A DNA stretch of 34,454 nt from the NCBI GenBank assembly GCA_900551615.1, contig URWN01000015.1, forward strand, positions 1 through 34,454. The letters run 5' to 3'. Shown here one piece after another: positions 13,708 through 22,242 of the stretch. The number at the start of each line of letters is the position of its first letter. The first letter of the stretch is position 1. Source of the stretch: an uncultured Clostridium sp. (GTDB lineage Bacteria > Bacillota > Clostridia > TANB77 > CAG-508). The notes beneath the pieces were generated by a model, which made no database searches, was not told the origin of the DNA, and saw only the letters and a program-made list of their open reading frames with translations. Made by a program: the position numbers and the translations under genes.

Positions 13708-14808
13708 TTATTTTTTCAATTCAATTTGAAATTCTATAAATTCATCATTACTTTTTGCACAAATTTTTCCATTATGTAATTCTATTATTTCTTTTGTAAT
13801 AGCAAGTCCTAATCCAGCTCCACCATTATTTGTTTGTCTTGATTCATCTGCTCTATAAAATTTATCAAATATTCTTTCCAGTTTATATTCAGGAATTGTA
13901 GCTCCTTTATTTTTAAATGTAATTTCAATATTTTCTTCATTTTCTATCATATTTATTGTAATAGTAGTATTTTCATAGCTATAGCTAATTGCATTTTTCA
14001 GCAAATTTCCAAAAGCTCTTGCCAATTTATCTCCATCGGCATTATACATTAAAATATTAGGTTTAGTTATATTCAATTTTAAATTTCTTTCTTCTAACAT
14101 TGGATAAAATTCTTCTACTAATTGGTCTAATAGCATTACCAAATCAATATTTGTTTTATTTAGAGGTATATCATTCAAATTATATCTAGTAATTTCAAAA
14201 AATTGATTAGTAAGTTCTTCAACTCTTAATGCTTTATCAAGTGCTATTTTTATATACTTATTTTGTAATTTTTTTGATATTTCTTGTTCTTCATTTAATA
14301 ACGATAAATATCCTATTACTGACGTAAGCGGTGTTTTTAAGTCATGTGCCATATACATAATTAAATCATTTTTCTTTTGTTCAGCTTCTTTTGCTCTTTT
14401 TGTACTTAAAATATACTCATATTTAATTTTATTTAATTTTTCTGAAAATCTTGTCATCTCATTTGGTAATTCTATGTTTTGAGTTTCTTCATTTAAAATG
14501 TTATCAAATGATTTATATAATTTTTCTATATTATCAACTTTTTTAGAAAAAAATCGATATAAAGCAATTACTAGAATAATTATCATATAAAATAAAAAAA
14601 TAGGTTCTTTATTATAAACACACCACTCATATAAGTTATAATTAAACCTATATAAAGTATTTCCTAAAAAGTTTCCTAAAAGATTATCTAAAACTACAAT
14701 GTAAAAAATTACTGCTACAATGTAGTAGATGATAATTCTAAGGATCAGACTACCTATCAATTTCATTTTTTCATTAAACAATTCTTTATTTTTCAATTTT
14801 ATATCCAA
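13708..14808 (-). CDS. VanS-like sensor histidine kinase
   Basis: A kinase of about 366 aa with two membrane helices (about residues 17-40 and 70-86) around a short extracellular loop of about 30 residues. The H-box is MYMAHDLKTPLTS with H155, followed by VIGYLSLL. The whole segment resembles VanS of glycopeptide resistance, as do FFEITRYNL and the catalytic motifs LLKNAISYS, IFDKFYRAD and GGAGLGLAI. The start is uncertain: the frame opens with TTG at 14808, next to GGGGAG, and TTG at 14796 is the alternative. Either way it overlaps the regulator gene and is translationally coupled. The short extracellular loop suggests sensing of a membrane-bound or lipid-linked signal. No vanHAX genes follow. 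Confidence 0.9.
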   Translation of the reverse strand: MDIKLKNKELFNEKMKLIGSLILRIIIYYIVAVIFYIVVLDNLLGNFLGNTLYRFNYNLYEWCVYNKEPIFLFYMIIILVIALYRFFSKKVDNIEKLYKSFDNILNEETQNIELPNEMTRFSEKLNKIKYEYILSTKRAKEAEQKKNDLIMYMAHDLKTPLTSVIGYLSLLNEEQEISKKLQNKYIKIALDKALRVEELTNQFFEITRYNLNDIPLNKTNIDLVMLLDQLVEEFYPMLEERNLKLNITKPNILMYNADGDKLARAFGNLLKNAISYSYENTTITINMIENEENIEITFKNKGATIPEYKLERIFDKFYRADESRQTNNGGAGLGLAITKEIIELHNGKICAKSNDEFIEFQIELKK

Positions 14809-15469
14809 CTCCCCATACTGTTTTTATAAATTTTGGTTTTTTTGTATCTTCATTTAATTTTTCTCGTATTCTTCTGATATGTACCATTACTGTATTATTA
14901 TTTTCTAAATATTTTTCTTTCCATACTTTTTCAAATAATTCTTCTGAACTTACTACATTTCCTCTTTTTTGTGCCAAATATAATAATATATCAAATTCCA
15001 TAGGTGTTAATTCAACTTGTTTATCGTATAATTTACAAATGTGTTTGTCTTGATCTATTTCTAATCCATTTATATAGATAATATTTTCTTCATTTTTTTC
15101 GTTATATTTTGTATATCTTCTATAGGCGGACTTTACTCTTGCGATTAATTCCAATGGATTAAATGGTTTTGTAATATAGTCATCTGCTCCTAAAGTTAGT
15201 CCTTGTATTTTATCTTTATCTTCAATTTTGGCAGTTAGCATTATTACTGGAAAGTTTAGTCCTTTATCTCTTATCATTTTACATATTTCAAATCCATCTA
15301 CATCTTTTATCATTACATCTAAAATTGCAAAATCTAATTTTTGATTTTCGATACATTTTATTGCTTCTTTAGAATCATAAAATTTAAAAACATTATAGTT
15401 TTCATTCTTCAGATAAACTTCCACCAAATCTGCAATTTCTTTTTCATCATCTAATACTAAAATATTCAT
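14786..15469 (-). CDS. VanR-like OmpR-family response regulator
   Basis: A 227-aa regulator. The start is the ATG at 15469, preceded by GAGGAAG. The receiver has D7/D8, phosphoacceptor D51 (FAILDVM), MLTAK and DDYITKPF. The winged helix ends in VMVHIRRIREKL and FIKTVWGVGYKIEK, nearly the same as the end of VanR. EIADLVEVYLKNENYNVFK at the N-terminus is also very VanR-like. It is the first gene of a two-gene operon behind TTGGAA-17 bp-TAAAAT and is divergent from the C39-like peptidase gene. Four TTAA repeats in the shared region are probable binding sites for this protein, so it may control both its own operon and the peptidase. Confidence 0.93.
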   Translation of the reverse strand: MNILVLDDEKEIADLVEVYLKNENYNVFKFYDSKEAIKCIENQKLDFAILDVMIKDVDGFEICKMIRDKGLNFPVIMLTAKIEDKDKIQGLTLGADDYITKPFNPLELIARVKSAYRRYTKYNEKNEENIIYINGLEIDQDKHICKLYDKQVELTPMEFDILLYLAQKRGNVVSSEELFEKVWKEKYLENNNTVMVHIRRIREKLNEDTKKPKFIKTVWGVGYKIEK

Positions 15470-15493
15470 TTTCTTCCTCATTTCTGTTTCAAT

Positions 15494-15522
15494 ATTTTAT
15501 CATATTTTTTTAATATTTCCAA
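15494..15522 (-). promoter_or_regulatory. Promoter of the VanRS-like operon
   Basis: On the minus strand TTGGAA (15522-15517) and TAAAAT (15499-15494) are exactly 17 bp apart, about 25 bp before the regulator start codon. The TTAA repeat array begins 15 bp upstream of the -35. Confidence 0.65.
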
Positions 15523-15536
15523 CACTCTTATTGCTT

Positions 15537-15601
15537 TTAAGGAAATGTTAAGATTTATTTAATTATTTCTTAAAACTTATTTTTATTCTGAGTTTTATAC
15601 T
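15537..15601 (+). promoter_or_regulatory. Four TTAA repeats at 11-bp spacing plus -10 of the peptidase gene
   Basis: TTAAG, TTAAG, TTAAT and TTAAA start at 15537, 15548, 15559 and 15570, each exactly 11 bp from the next. Tandem half-sites at this pitch are typical binding sites of OmpR/VanR-family dimers. A -10 TATACT at 15596-15601 has no good -35, and the last repeat lies where the -35 should be. That layout fits activation of the plus-strand peptidase gene by the VanR-like regulator encoded next to it. Confidence 0.65.
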
Positions 15602-15634
15602 AGAAATATATTAAAAGAAAAAGGAGAAAGTCAA

Positions 15635-16380
15635 ATGAAGAAAAGAAAAATATTAATGTTATTAATAATAATTTTAGGAATGTTTATATTTTTTAGAAAT
15701 ATCTCGTTTAATAATATCTCTTATAGATTAAATAAATTTGTTTCTAAAATAACTAATACTTCGGAATATAAAACAATAAAGCAAGATATAAAAATTATTC
15801 TGGAATTGGTCAAGAAAAAGTAAAAAATAAAGATGGTTATTTTACTACATTTACTACTATTGAAAATCATAAAAAAACTTATATTGAATATAAACAAAAT
15901 GCTGATTCTTCTTGGAGTAATAATCAATATTGGGGTGGTACTATGGCAGAAAATGGCTGTGGCATTACTGCACTTGCAACTATTTTAAGTGGATATAATA
16001 AAAATTATACTCCAGAAGATCTTAGACAACAATATTATCCTAAATTAAATTATGACATACTTTCAAAAGAGTTATCTAATACATTTAATATTAAAAATAC
16101 AGATTTTTACTATGATAGTGTTCATTTATCTAAAGAAAAATTGCAAGAGCATTTAGAAACAAACCGACCTATTTTAGTTTGTGTATGGAATCAGCCTCAT
16201 GATAATCGCTGGACAACGAGCTCACATTATATGGTTTTACTGGCAACAGATGATAATGATATGGTTTATATTTCTAATCCTAATGGTGGAAAAAATGATA
16301 GTAAAAGTTCAGGTTGGTACAAATCCAAAGAGATAACTCCTTATATCGCAAAAGCTTTATATATAGAAAGTTATAATTAA
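15635..16380 (+). pseudogene. Secreted C39-like cysteine peptidase gene with one-base frameshift
   Basis: AAGGAGAAAG precedes an ATG that opens a frame with an N-terminal signal or anchor helix (KKRKILMLLIIILGMFIFF). This frame stops at 15823. A second frame continues the same protein without a break: YSGIGQEK, then DSSWSNNQYWGGT, then MAENGCGITALATILSG with the likely catalytic Cys, SHYMVLLA with the His and YISNPNGG with the Asn of a C39_2-like papain fold. The total of 746 bp is one base short of a whole number of codons. The change of frame falls at a run of five A (15790-15794); six would restore a 248-aa product. Either the gene is dead, or it is phase-variable by slippage, or this is a sequencing error. 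The upstream regulation looks intact. A hairpin terminator follows. Confidence 0.8.
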
Positions 16381-16402
16381 AAGACAGCAAAAAGCTGTCT
16401 TT
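16380..16402 (+). terminator. Terminator of the peptidase gene
   Basis: AAAGACAGC and GCTGTCTTT form a perfect 9-bp stem with an AAAAA loop directly at the stop codon, followed by ATTCGTATTTTTC. Confidence 0.75.
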
Positions 16403-16439
16403 ATTCGTATTTTTCATAATTATAATAATTTATTTTTCT

Positions 16440-16535
16440 CTATAAAAAATCACCAAATTGTAATTTGTCTTTTTTATTTTCTTTAATATTTTCTTTACAA
16501 TACTCTTTTATTCTATTTATTTTATTTTCACTCAA
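16440..16535 (-). CDS. Possible 31-aa Lys-rich small protein
   Basis: A TTG-started frame with a good ribosome binding site (AAAGGGAG, 6 nt upstream) ending in TAG. The product is highly charged (Lys, Glu, Asn) and probably one helix with a hydrophobic end (FGDFL). It follows the 169-aa gene on the same strand after about 90 bp. Without comparison it cannot be told from chance. The rest of 16403-16623 holds nothing else I can identify. Confidence 0.3.
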   Translation of the reverse strand: MSENKINRIKEYCKENIKENKKDKLQFGDFL

Positions 16536-16623
16536 ATTTGTACTCCCTTTAATATAATGTAATTTTATATTTTGTTTGTAATTATAATATGTTACATATA
16601 TTTTTGATTTATATGATTTTAAT

Positions 16624-17133
16624 TTATTTTAAGCCTATAATATAGTTGTTTATTTTTTCAGATTGTTCCTGAATATCTGCAATGTATTTATCAAATATAT
16701 CTGTTCTTATATTACATTTAGACTTTTTTTCTAAAATTTTTCTTAATAGTTCAAATGAGTCTATGATATGATGCCTAAATTCATAACTATCTTCTATTCT
16801 ATTAAACTCTAATGATTCTATAATCGCAAAAGATTTATCAAATGCATCTAATATTTCGTTCAAGAGTTCTTGGCTTATTTGAGAGTTGTTACTTTTGTAG
16901 TAAATGCTTAAATACATTCTATATTTTGAATATACTTCATCAAAGTTTAGACTAATATTTTCTTTGTCTAAAATAACTTTGGCAATATGAATGTAAAATG
17001 CTTTTATAAAAACATAAGTTAATGTTTTATCAATGTTTTGGTTTTCATTAAATTCCTCTAATATGTTATAAATACTATCTTCACTTAAGTCAAATAGCTC
17101 ACTTGCAAAATCATTTGTTAAAATATTCTTCAT
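16624..17133 (-). CDS. 169-aa helical protein of unknown function behind FUSC-like gene
   Basis: The start is the ATG at 17133 with GGGAGAG before it; an in-frame ATG further up overlaps the end of the previous gene. The protein is soluble, acidic and predicted mostly helical (for instance DLSEDSIYNILEEFNE and DKYIADIQEQSEKINNYI), with no cysteine-rich or nucleotide-binding motif. I do not recognise the family. It begins 20 bp behind the FUSC-like membrane protein and is almost surely co-expressed with it, so it may be a soluble partner of that transporter. Both would then be under the CIRCE-like operators at 18225-18294. Confidence 0.7.
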   Translation of the reverse strand: MKNILTNDFASELFDLSEDSIYNILEEFNENQNIDKTLTYVFIKAFYIHIAKVILDKENISLNFDEVYSKYRMYLSIYYKSNNSQISQELLNEILDAFDKSFAIIESLEFNRIEDSYEFRHHIIDSFELLRKILEKKSKCNIRTDIFDKYIADIQEQSEKINNYIIGLK

Positions 17134-17152
17134 TTCTATCTCTCCCTTATAA

Positions 17153-18175
17153 CTAACCATTCTCATAACTTAAATTATGAGTACCTAATTTTCCCATTCT
17201 CCTGAACTTTCTTTTTAGCAAAGTAAAATATTTTCTAAAATTAATTTTATTTATAATATATCCTAATACACATCCAAATATAATTAATAAAATTCTCAAT
17301 TCTATTGCAGTACTTGTATCAAATAAAGCCGAAGCAGAACTAATTGCATTTACAGTAATAAATATTACTTGATACTTATAATCATTTATAAACGTATAAA
17401 TATAATTTAAAATTATTGTAACAATCACATCATATTTTTCTGGTACCAATGCTTGGAATAATATAGCAAAAACAATTGAACCAATTATTGTTGAAATTAT
17501 TCTACTTATAAATCTTTTTTGAGTATTAGAAAAATCAATTTGTGTTAAAGACATAACAGACATTGAAATCCACATAGTCTTTTTAACACCAAACAATGTA
17601 CCAATCAACATCGCAATACTTACACCAATAGCCATCTTTAAAGCTATAATAAACCTATTTGATGTTATACTCATACTCTTAAATGCTTGCTTAATTGTAT
17701 CATGCTCCTTATTTGAATTTTTATTTTTAAAATAATATACTAATGACACTATTACTCCACCTATAAGCAAACTTAACATTCTAGTTACAAAATCATGACC
17801 CTCTGCGGGATTTGACTGATTAAAAATGTAACATAAAATAAATGGCATATATGCCTTATATTCTGGTTTTGCTGATGGAATGTACATAATTAAGAATATT
17901 GTAATAAAGTTTACAATCAAACCTATTACTGGATTTATTTGAGCCAACTTATTTGAAAATCCTATTTGTAAAAACATCAAAACAATAACAAATGGTGCTT
18001 GTTTTATATTAATTCCTATATCCATATACCAATACATCATAGTTCCAATTAATACACATACCCATGTCAAAGAATTATTTGTACCAAATATTTGTGAAAA
18101 TACGCCTACAAATAATGTAATAAAAACCAACTTTAATAAATTAGAAAATATACTTTTACGTGTTATTTTTTGCAT
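17153..18175 (-). CDS. FUSC-like integral membrane protein
   Basis: A 340-aa protein with about ten membrane helices in two groups (roughly residues 15-150 and 180-320) separated by a short charged linker rich in Lys and Asn. This doubled layout and the motif around GVKKTMWISMSVMSLTQ and RFISRIISTIIGSIVFAILF, repeated in weaker form in the first half, fit the FUSC/aromatic-acid-exporter-like families. The start is the ATG at 18175 with GAAGG before it; TTG at 18196 is less likely. Substrate is unknown; relatives are tied to export of aromatic or toxic compounds. It is transcribed from a consensus promoter flanked by two CIRCE-like repeats, an unusual regulator for such a gene. Confidence 0.72.
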   Translation of the reverse strand: MQKITRKSIFSNLLKLVFITLFVGVFSQIFGTNNSLTWVCVLIGTMMYWYMDIGINIKQAPFVIVLMFLQIGFSNKLAQINPVIGLIVNFITIFLIMYIPSAKPEYKAYMPFILCYIFNQSNPAEGHDFVTRMLSLLIGGVIVSLVYYFKNKNSNKEHDTIKQAFKSMSITSNRFIIALKMAIGVSIAMLIGTLFGVKKTMWISMSVMSLTQIDFSNTQKRFISRIISTIIGSIVFAILFQALVPEKYDVIVTIILNYIYTFINDYKYQVIFITVNAISSASALFDTSTAIELRILLIIFGCVLGYIINKINFRKYFTLLKRKFRRMGKLGTHNLSYENG

Positions 18176-18224
18176 AAAATACCTTCTTTCTCGCAAAAAT
18201 TATGGCTAATATTTACAAAAAAAA

Positions 18225-18294
18225 TTAGCACTCTGTAAAAATGACTGCTAATATTTTATACCTATTTTTAGCAGTTGTCAATTCAAAGTGCTAA
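18225..18294 (-). promoter_or_regulatory. Consensus promoter framed by two CIRCE-like inverted repeats
   Basis: On the minus strand TTGACA (18281-18276) and TAAAAT (18258-18253) are 17 bp apart. Operator 1 (18225-18251) reads, on the plus strand, TTAGCACTC, 9 bp, GACTGCTAA. Operator 2 (18268-18294) reads TTAGCAGTT, 9 bp, AAGTGCTAA. The HrcA-bound CIRCE element is TTAGCACTC-N9-GAGTGCTAA, so arm length, spacer and most bases agree. Each operator has one nearly perfect arm and one with the same G-to-C change. One covers the -35, the other the transcription start, which is a repressor layout. Confidence 0.7.
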
Positions 18295-18360
18295 ATATTC
18301 ACATAAATTTCACATTTAACTTTTCTATTTTCCCATTCACCATTAACATATCTGTCCATA

Positions 18361-19005
18361 TTATTGATTAATCAAAATTATCCCTTTGATTGTTGGATAC
18401 AGTAACTTTATAAAATCTGTTGCATCTTGTTTTGAGCCAACAACACTCCCATAATGAACTGGTATAGCAAATTTAGGTTTTATAATATTTATTAATTGTG
18501 CTGCCTCTTTAAAATCCATTGTATATGTCCCACCAACTGGAACAAATGCAACATCACATTTTACTTTTTTATTTTCTTCAGTAATATCAGTATCTCCTGC
18601 TATATAATACCTAACACCCTTTATTTCTATAATATAGCCTAGCCAATTATTTTCTTTTGGGTGAAAAGGCTTATTTGTATTATATGCTGGAACTGCCTCA
18701 ACTTTTATTCCATCAATAATTTCTGTATCTCCTGAATCAAGCGTAAAAATGTTTTCTTGATTTATTCCTTTTTCAAGTAATTTAGGTAATAAATCATCAG
18801 GAATAACAAAAATAGAATTAAATTTTCTTACTTTATCTATATCATCTTCAGAATAATGGTCATAATGGTCATGTGTTATAAAAATTATATCTGCATCATT
18901 ATAATTTTTATCTATATGATATGGATCTATATAAATAATTTTTTCTTTATTTATTTTTATACAACTATGGTATAAAACCTCTATATTATCAAGAATATTT
19001 ATCAT
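18361..19005 (-). CDS. MBL-fold metal-dependent hydrolase
   Basis: A 214-aa metallo-beta-lactamase-fold protein. I chose the ATG at 19005 with GGAGG 8 nt before it. Metal ligands are visible: HDHYDH (about 45-50, the HxHxDH motif), D in AGDTDIT (about 140) and H in PVHYGS (about 188). It resembles the UlaG-like and YtnP/UPF0173-like hydrolases used on phosphodiester or lactone substrates, but the substrate cannot be read from sequence. It has no membrane segment and is cytoplasmic. The CIRCE-like promoter of the next operon lies 66 bp past its stop. Confidence 0.85.
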   Translation of the reverse strand: MINILDNIEVLYHSCIKINKEKIIYIDPYHIDKNYNDADIIFITHDHYDHYSEDDIDKVRKFNSIFVIPDDLLPKLLEKGINQENIFTLDSGDTEIIDGIKVEAVPAYNTNKPFHPKENNWLGYIIEIKGVRYYIAGDTDITEENKKVKCDVAFVPVGGTYTMDFKEAAQLINIIKPKFAIPVHYGSVVGSKQDATDFIKLLYPTIKGIILINQ

Positions 19006-19058
19006 TTCTACTACCTCCATTTTTAGATATTATAATATAAATAAATATACAAAACAAA

Positions 19059-19409
19059 TTATTCTTCTTTTATAGCTATTATCAATTCATTTGGTTGTAC
19101 CATCATATTTGCATTTTTATATGTAAATCTTGCATGAGAAAAATAAACTTTATAATTTTTATTTTCTAATTTAGTACGTGTCAAAGATAAAAATTTATCA
19201 GTATCTTGTTCAGATAAATTATTTTTTACTCTTATTGAGTTTGATAATTCTATTCTTTTAAAATTTGCTTCTTTTAATTTTCCCAGTTGTTTCTCTGTCT
19301 TTTCTAAATTTTCTGATATTGGATAAACTGGTGTAAGAACGCAATTACCTTCTAAAGCCAATTTTCTGCTACTATCATCATTTCTTTTTGAAATTTTAAA
19401 CTTCCACAT
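19059..19409 (-). CDS. 116-aa protein sharing the 'NLSE..YKVYF' domain with 6874-7140
   Basis: Residues about 59-115 match the 88-aa protein of region A without gaps, whereas the first 58 residues are different and carry a hydrophilic region with GNCVLTPVYP. Soluble, no known motif, family unknown. The ribosome binding site is weak (GAAAG, 10 nt upstream). The MBL-fold gene follows 53 bp downstream on the same strand and could share its transcript. The conserved part probably folds as a small alpha/beta domain. Confidence 0.62.
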   Translation of the reverse strand: MWKFKISKRNDDSSRKLALEGNCVLTPVYPISENLEKTEKQLGKLKEANFKRIELSNSIRVKNNLSEQDTDKFLSLTRTKLENKNYKVYFSHARFTYKNANMMVQPNELIIAIKEE

Positions 19410-19560
19410 ATTGTTATTACTTTCATTTTTTATATCTTCCCTACAACTTACTATTTTTTGCTTTGTTTACACCATATATTATATCATGAAAAAAGCAAAT
19501 CATTTTAACGGCTTTCTCAACAAATTATAATTTTCTATTTATCTAATTTTATTATATCGT

Positions 19561-21066
19561 TTACATCATTGGAGCAAATAATCTTAAAATAGCTTGCCAT
19601 AGTCCTTTAAATAAACCATTTTTTGCTTCTTTTTCATCTACTTTATGTGATTCTTTAAAGGAATCCTCAAAATCTTTTTTGATATCTTTTATTACATTTG
19701 TATCCTTCATATAAATACCACATTCAAAATGTAAATATAAACTTCTATAATCTAAGTTTATTGTTCCTACAGTTGCTATTTCATCATCGGATAAAAATAC
19801 TTTGCTATGTACAAAACCATTCGTATAAGTATAAATTTTTACTCCACCTTTAATTAATGTATAAAAATAAGAAGAGGTTAAATCATATACAATTTTTTTA
19901 TCGGGTATTCCAGGAACAACAATTCTGACATCTACTCCTCTTCTTGCAGCTAAGATTAAACTATTTATCATATCTGTATCAATAATTAAATAAGGTGTAT
20001 AAATATAAACATACTTTTTCGCTTGATTGATAATATTTAGATAAATATCTTCGCCGGTTATAACATCATCTAATGGACTTTCCCCATAAGGTACAACGAA
20101 ACCATTTTCCTTATACTTTTCAGTAAAATTATATTTGTATTTATTATAATCATTATCTTCTTTTTTAAATGAATTCCACATTTCTAGAAACATAACAGTA
20201 AAATTCCAAACAGCTTCACCTTTTATCCTAATTCCATTATCTTTCCATACTCCTAATTTACTATTTATATTTATATATTCATCTGAAATATTAATTCCAC
20301 CAGAAAAAGCAGTATGTCCATCAATTATCATCATTTTTCTATGATCTCTATTATTCATAATAATACCTGCAAATGGCGATAATTTATTAAATTGCATACA
20401 TTTTATTCCATATTTTCCCAGTAACTTTGGATAATTACTAGGTAGCATAGCAAAAGAACCCATATCATCATATAATACTCTTACATCTAGTCCTGAATTT
20501 GCTTTTTCTTTTAATATATCTAAAATTTCTTGCCACATAGTACCATTATTAATAATGAAATATTCTATAAAAATAAATTTTTTGGCTTTTTTTAGTTCTT
20601 CTAACATAACAGGATAAACGTCATCACCAAGAGAATAATAGTTTATCTCATTGTTTTTCGTTACAGGAAATCCTGCAAATTCACTTATATATTTTAATTG
20701 TCCTAAATTTTTAGTATCGATTTCTTTTTTTATAAATTCATCTTGTATTAAGTATTTTTGACCATTTTCTATATTTTCATTAATATTCTTTAAAACTTTA
20801 CTTCTTTTCATATTATTACTAAGTATGATATATAGAAGTGTTCCAATTAATGGAAAAAGCATAATCAGTAATATCCATATTAAATCGCTACTTAATCTTT
20901 TACTATACTTGATAATCATTAAAACAATTATAATACTAAGTAAACCATAAACTACTTGAATAATACTTATAAATTCTCCAAATTTTAAATATATAAATAA
21001 TGTTAATAGAATTTGTATTAATAAACCTATTGCTACAACAATTCCTCTTTTTACTGCCATCCACAT
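19561..21066 (-). CDS. cls: Cardiolipin synthase
   Basis: A 501-aa phospholipase D superfamily enzyme that condenses two phosphatidylglycerol molecules to cardiolipin and glycerol at the membrane. Two N-terminal membrane helices (about 8-30 and 38-60, with a third hydrophobic stretch to about 85) are followed by two PLD domains. The HKD motifs are NRDHRKMMIIDG (about 238) and FVHSKVFLSDDE (about 419). Length and arrangement match ClsA-type enzymes of Bacillota. The start is the ATG at 21066 with AGGAG 7 nt upstream; ATG at 21081 is less well placed. A single-gene unit. Cardiolipin is linked to resistance to cationic peptides, which fits the envelope theme of the window. Confidence 0.95.
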   Translation of the reverse strand: MWMAVKRGIVVAIGLLIQILLTLFIYLKFGEFISIIQVVYGLLSIIIVLMIIKYSKRLSSDLIWILLIMLFPLIGTLLYIILSNNMKRSKVLKNINENIENGQKYLIQDEFIKKEIDTKNLGQLKYISEFAGFPVTKNNEINYYSLGDDVYPVMLEELKKAKKFIFIEYFIINNGTMWQEILDILKEKANSGLDVRVLYDDMGSFAMLPSNYPKLLGKYGIKCMQFNKLSPFAGIIMNNRDHRKMMIIDGHTAFSGGINISDEYININSKLGVWKDNGIRIKGEAVWNFTVMFLEMWNSFKKEDNDYNKYKYNFTEKYKENGFVVPYGESPLDDVITGEDIYLNIINQAKKYVYIYTPYLIIDTDMINSLILAARRGVDVRIVVPGIPDKKIVYDLTSSYFYTLIKGGVKIYTYTNGFVHSKVFLSDDEIATVGTINLDYRSLYLHFECGIYMKDTNVIKDIKKDFEDSFKESHKVDEKEAKNGLFKGLWQAILRLFAPMM

Positions 21067-21130
21067 ATTTTTTCTCCTCATACTAATTCATTTTTATATG
21101 TAATACTTTTATCTTCTTTATAAATAAACA

Positions 21131-22105
21131 TTAATTTTGAGTTCTTATCTGTTCTTCCTTTATCAAAGGATAACGAATAAGTACATTACTATCTAGATTT
21201 TCTTTGTGCATATCAACTGCTGTTATTTGATGATTATCATATGTTGTATAATAATAAATTCCCTTATTTACATTACAGCAAGATGTATAAATTGTTATTT
21301 CAAATTTATCATCACCTAAATCACAGCATCCTCTTTGTTGATCAACGCTACCTAAAATGTGAAAAAATTGACTAACACTTGATTTTTCATCTTCTTTAGA
21401 AAAAGAATTTAATTTAGTATATGCTACTCTTATGAATCTTGATTGCGATGATAAATCACCTGGTAGACCTATTGCTCCCATTCCTCTACTATATAAACTT
21501 AGATCTAATTCTTTACTAAATTTATTCTCTGGAGATTTAGGTGATAAATACATATAATTATTTAAGGCAAACATTTGCTTATCAAAAGATGGATTATTAG
21601 TTAATACCCCTACTGGATTATCATATATTTTTATTCCATCAATAACAGACTCTACAGTTATTGATTGTGTGCTATCGGAAATAATCCAATGTAAGCTAGC
21701 TAATGGTAATTTATCACTAAATGGAGTATTTAACACATTCATTTTTTCAATCAAATTTCTAGCTTCATTTACATTTGAACATTGGCTTAAAATCCATGGT
21801 ATCAGTTCAAATTGAGCAACATTATCTTTTCCTTCCTGTTTTTCTTTATAATGAGCATTTCCAACAAAATTTAAACCTGCTATTGCTAACCCTTTTTCGT
21901 TTATTGCATCGTAATATAATGGATAATCTTCAGTAACAAAAGCCATTCCAATTATCGCATAATGACTCTTAATGTCATCTACTTCTCTAAATTTAAATTC
22001 AAAGTTTCTTGGTGTTATTGTTACTTCATCTCCATATGAAAATTCATAATCCAATGTTCTTCCAAAATAAAAATCTTTCGTTTTATAAGTTGCTGCTGTA
22101 CACAT
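21131..22105 (-). CDS. bsh: Conjugated bile acid hydrolase (choloylglycine hydrolase)
   Basis: A 324-aa Ntn-hydrolase that cleaves the amide bond of glycine- or taurine-conjugated bile acids in the cytoplasm. After removal of Met1, C2 (MCTAATY) becomes the N-terminal nucleophile. Other active-site residues are R16 and D19 (FGRTLDYEF), Asn in GLNFVGNA, Asn in LTNNPSFD and Arg in SRFIRVAY. The whole sequence closely follows the Clostridium perfringens enzyme, including YTSC, GIYYYTTYDN and DMHKENLDSN near the end. AAGGGAAAG precedes the ATG. It points to a host-gut habitat. Monocistronic, with no bile acid transporter next to it. Confidence 0.95.
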   Translation of the reverse strand: MCTAATYKTKDFYFGRTLDYEFSYGDEVTITPRNFEFKFREVDDIKSHYAIIGMAFVTEDYPLYYDAINEKGLAIAGLNFVGNAHYKEKQEGKDNVAQFELIPWILSQCSNVNEARNLIEKMNVLNTPFSDKLPLASLHWIISDSTQSITVESVIDGIKIYDNPVGVLTNNPSFDKQMFALNNYMYLSPKSPENKFSKELDLSLYSRGMGAIGLPGDLSSQSRFIRVAYTKLNSFSKEDEKSSVSQFFHILGSVDQQRGCCDLGDDKFEITIYTSCCNVNKGIYYYTTYDNHQITAVDMHKENLDSNVLIRYPLIKEEQIRTQN

Positions 22106-22194
22106 ATTCTTTCCCTTCTTTCTAATACTATTTCTTATCTTTTATATAACTCTCTTTCAAATTACTAATTCTTGTTAGGATTATATAATAAAAG

Positions 22195-22222
22195 GTAGAT
22201 AATTTCAACTGGTTATCTACCC
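22195..22222 (-). terminator. Terminator behind GNAT gene
   Basis: GGTAGATAA (22195-22203) and TTATCTACC (22214-22222) form a perfect 9-bp stem with a 10-nt loop. On the minus strand TTTTATTATATA follows. Confidence 0.7.
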
Positions 22223-22242
22223 TACTTATTGTAATTTGGCTC

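Noticed and set aside
13708..15469. Functional glycopeptide resistance operon
   Set aside because: Only the VanRS-like regulators are seen; no ligase, dehydrogenase or dipeptidase genes lie within the window.
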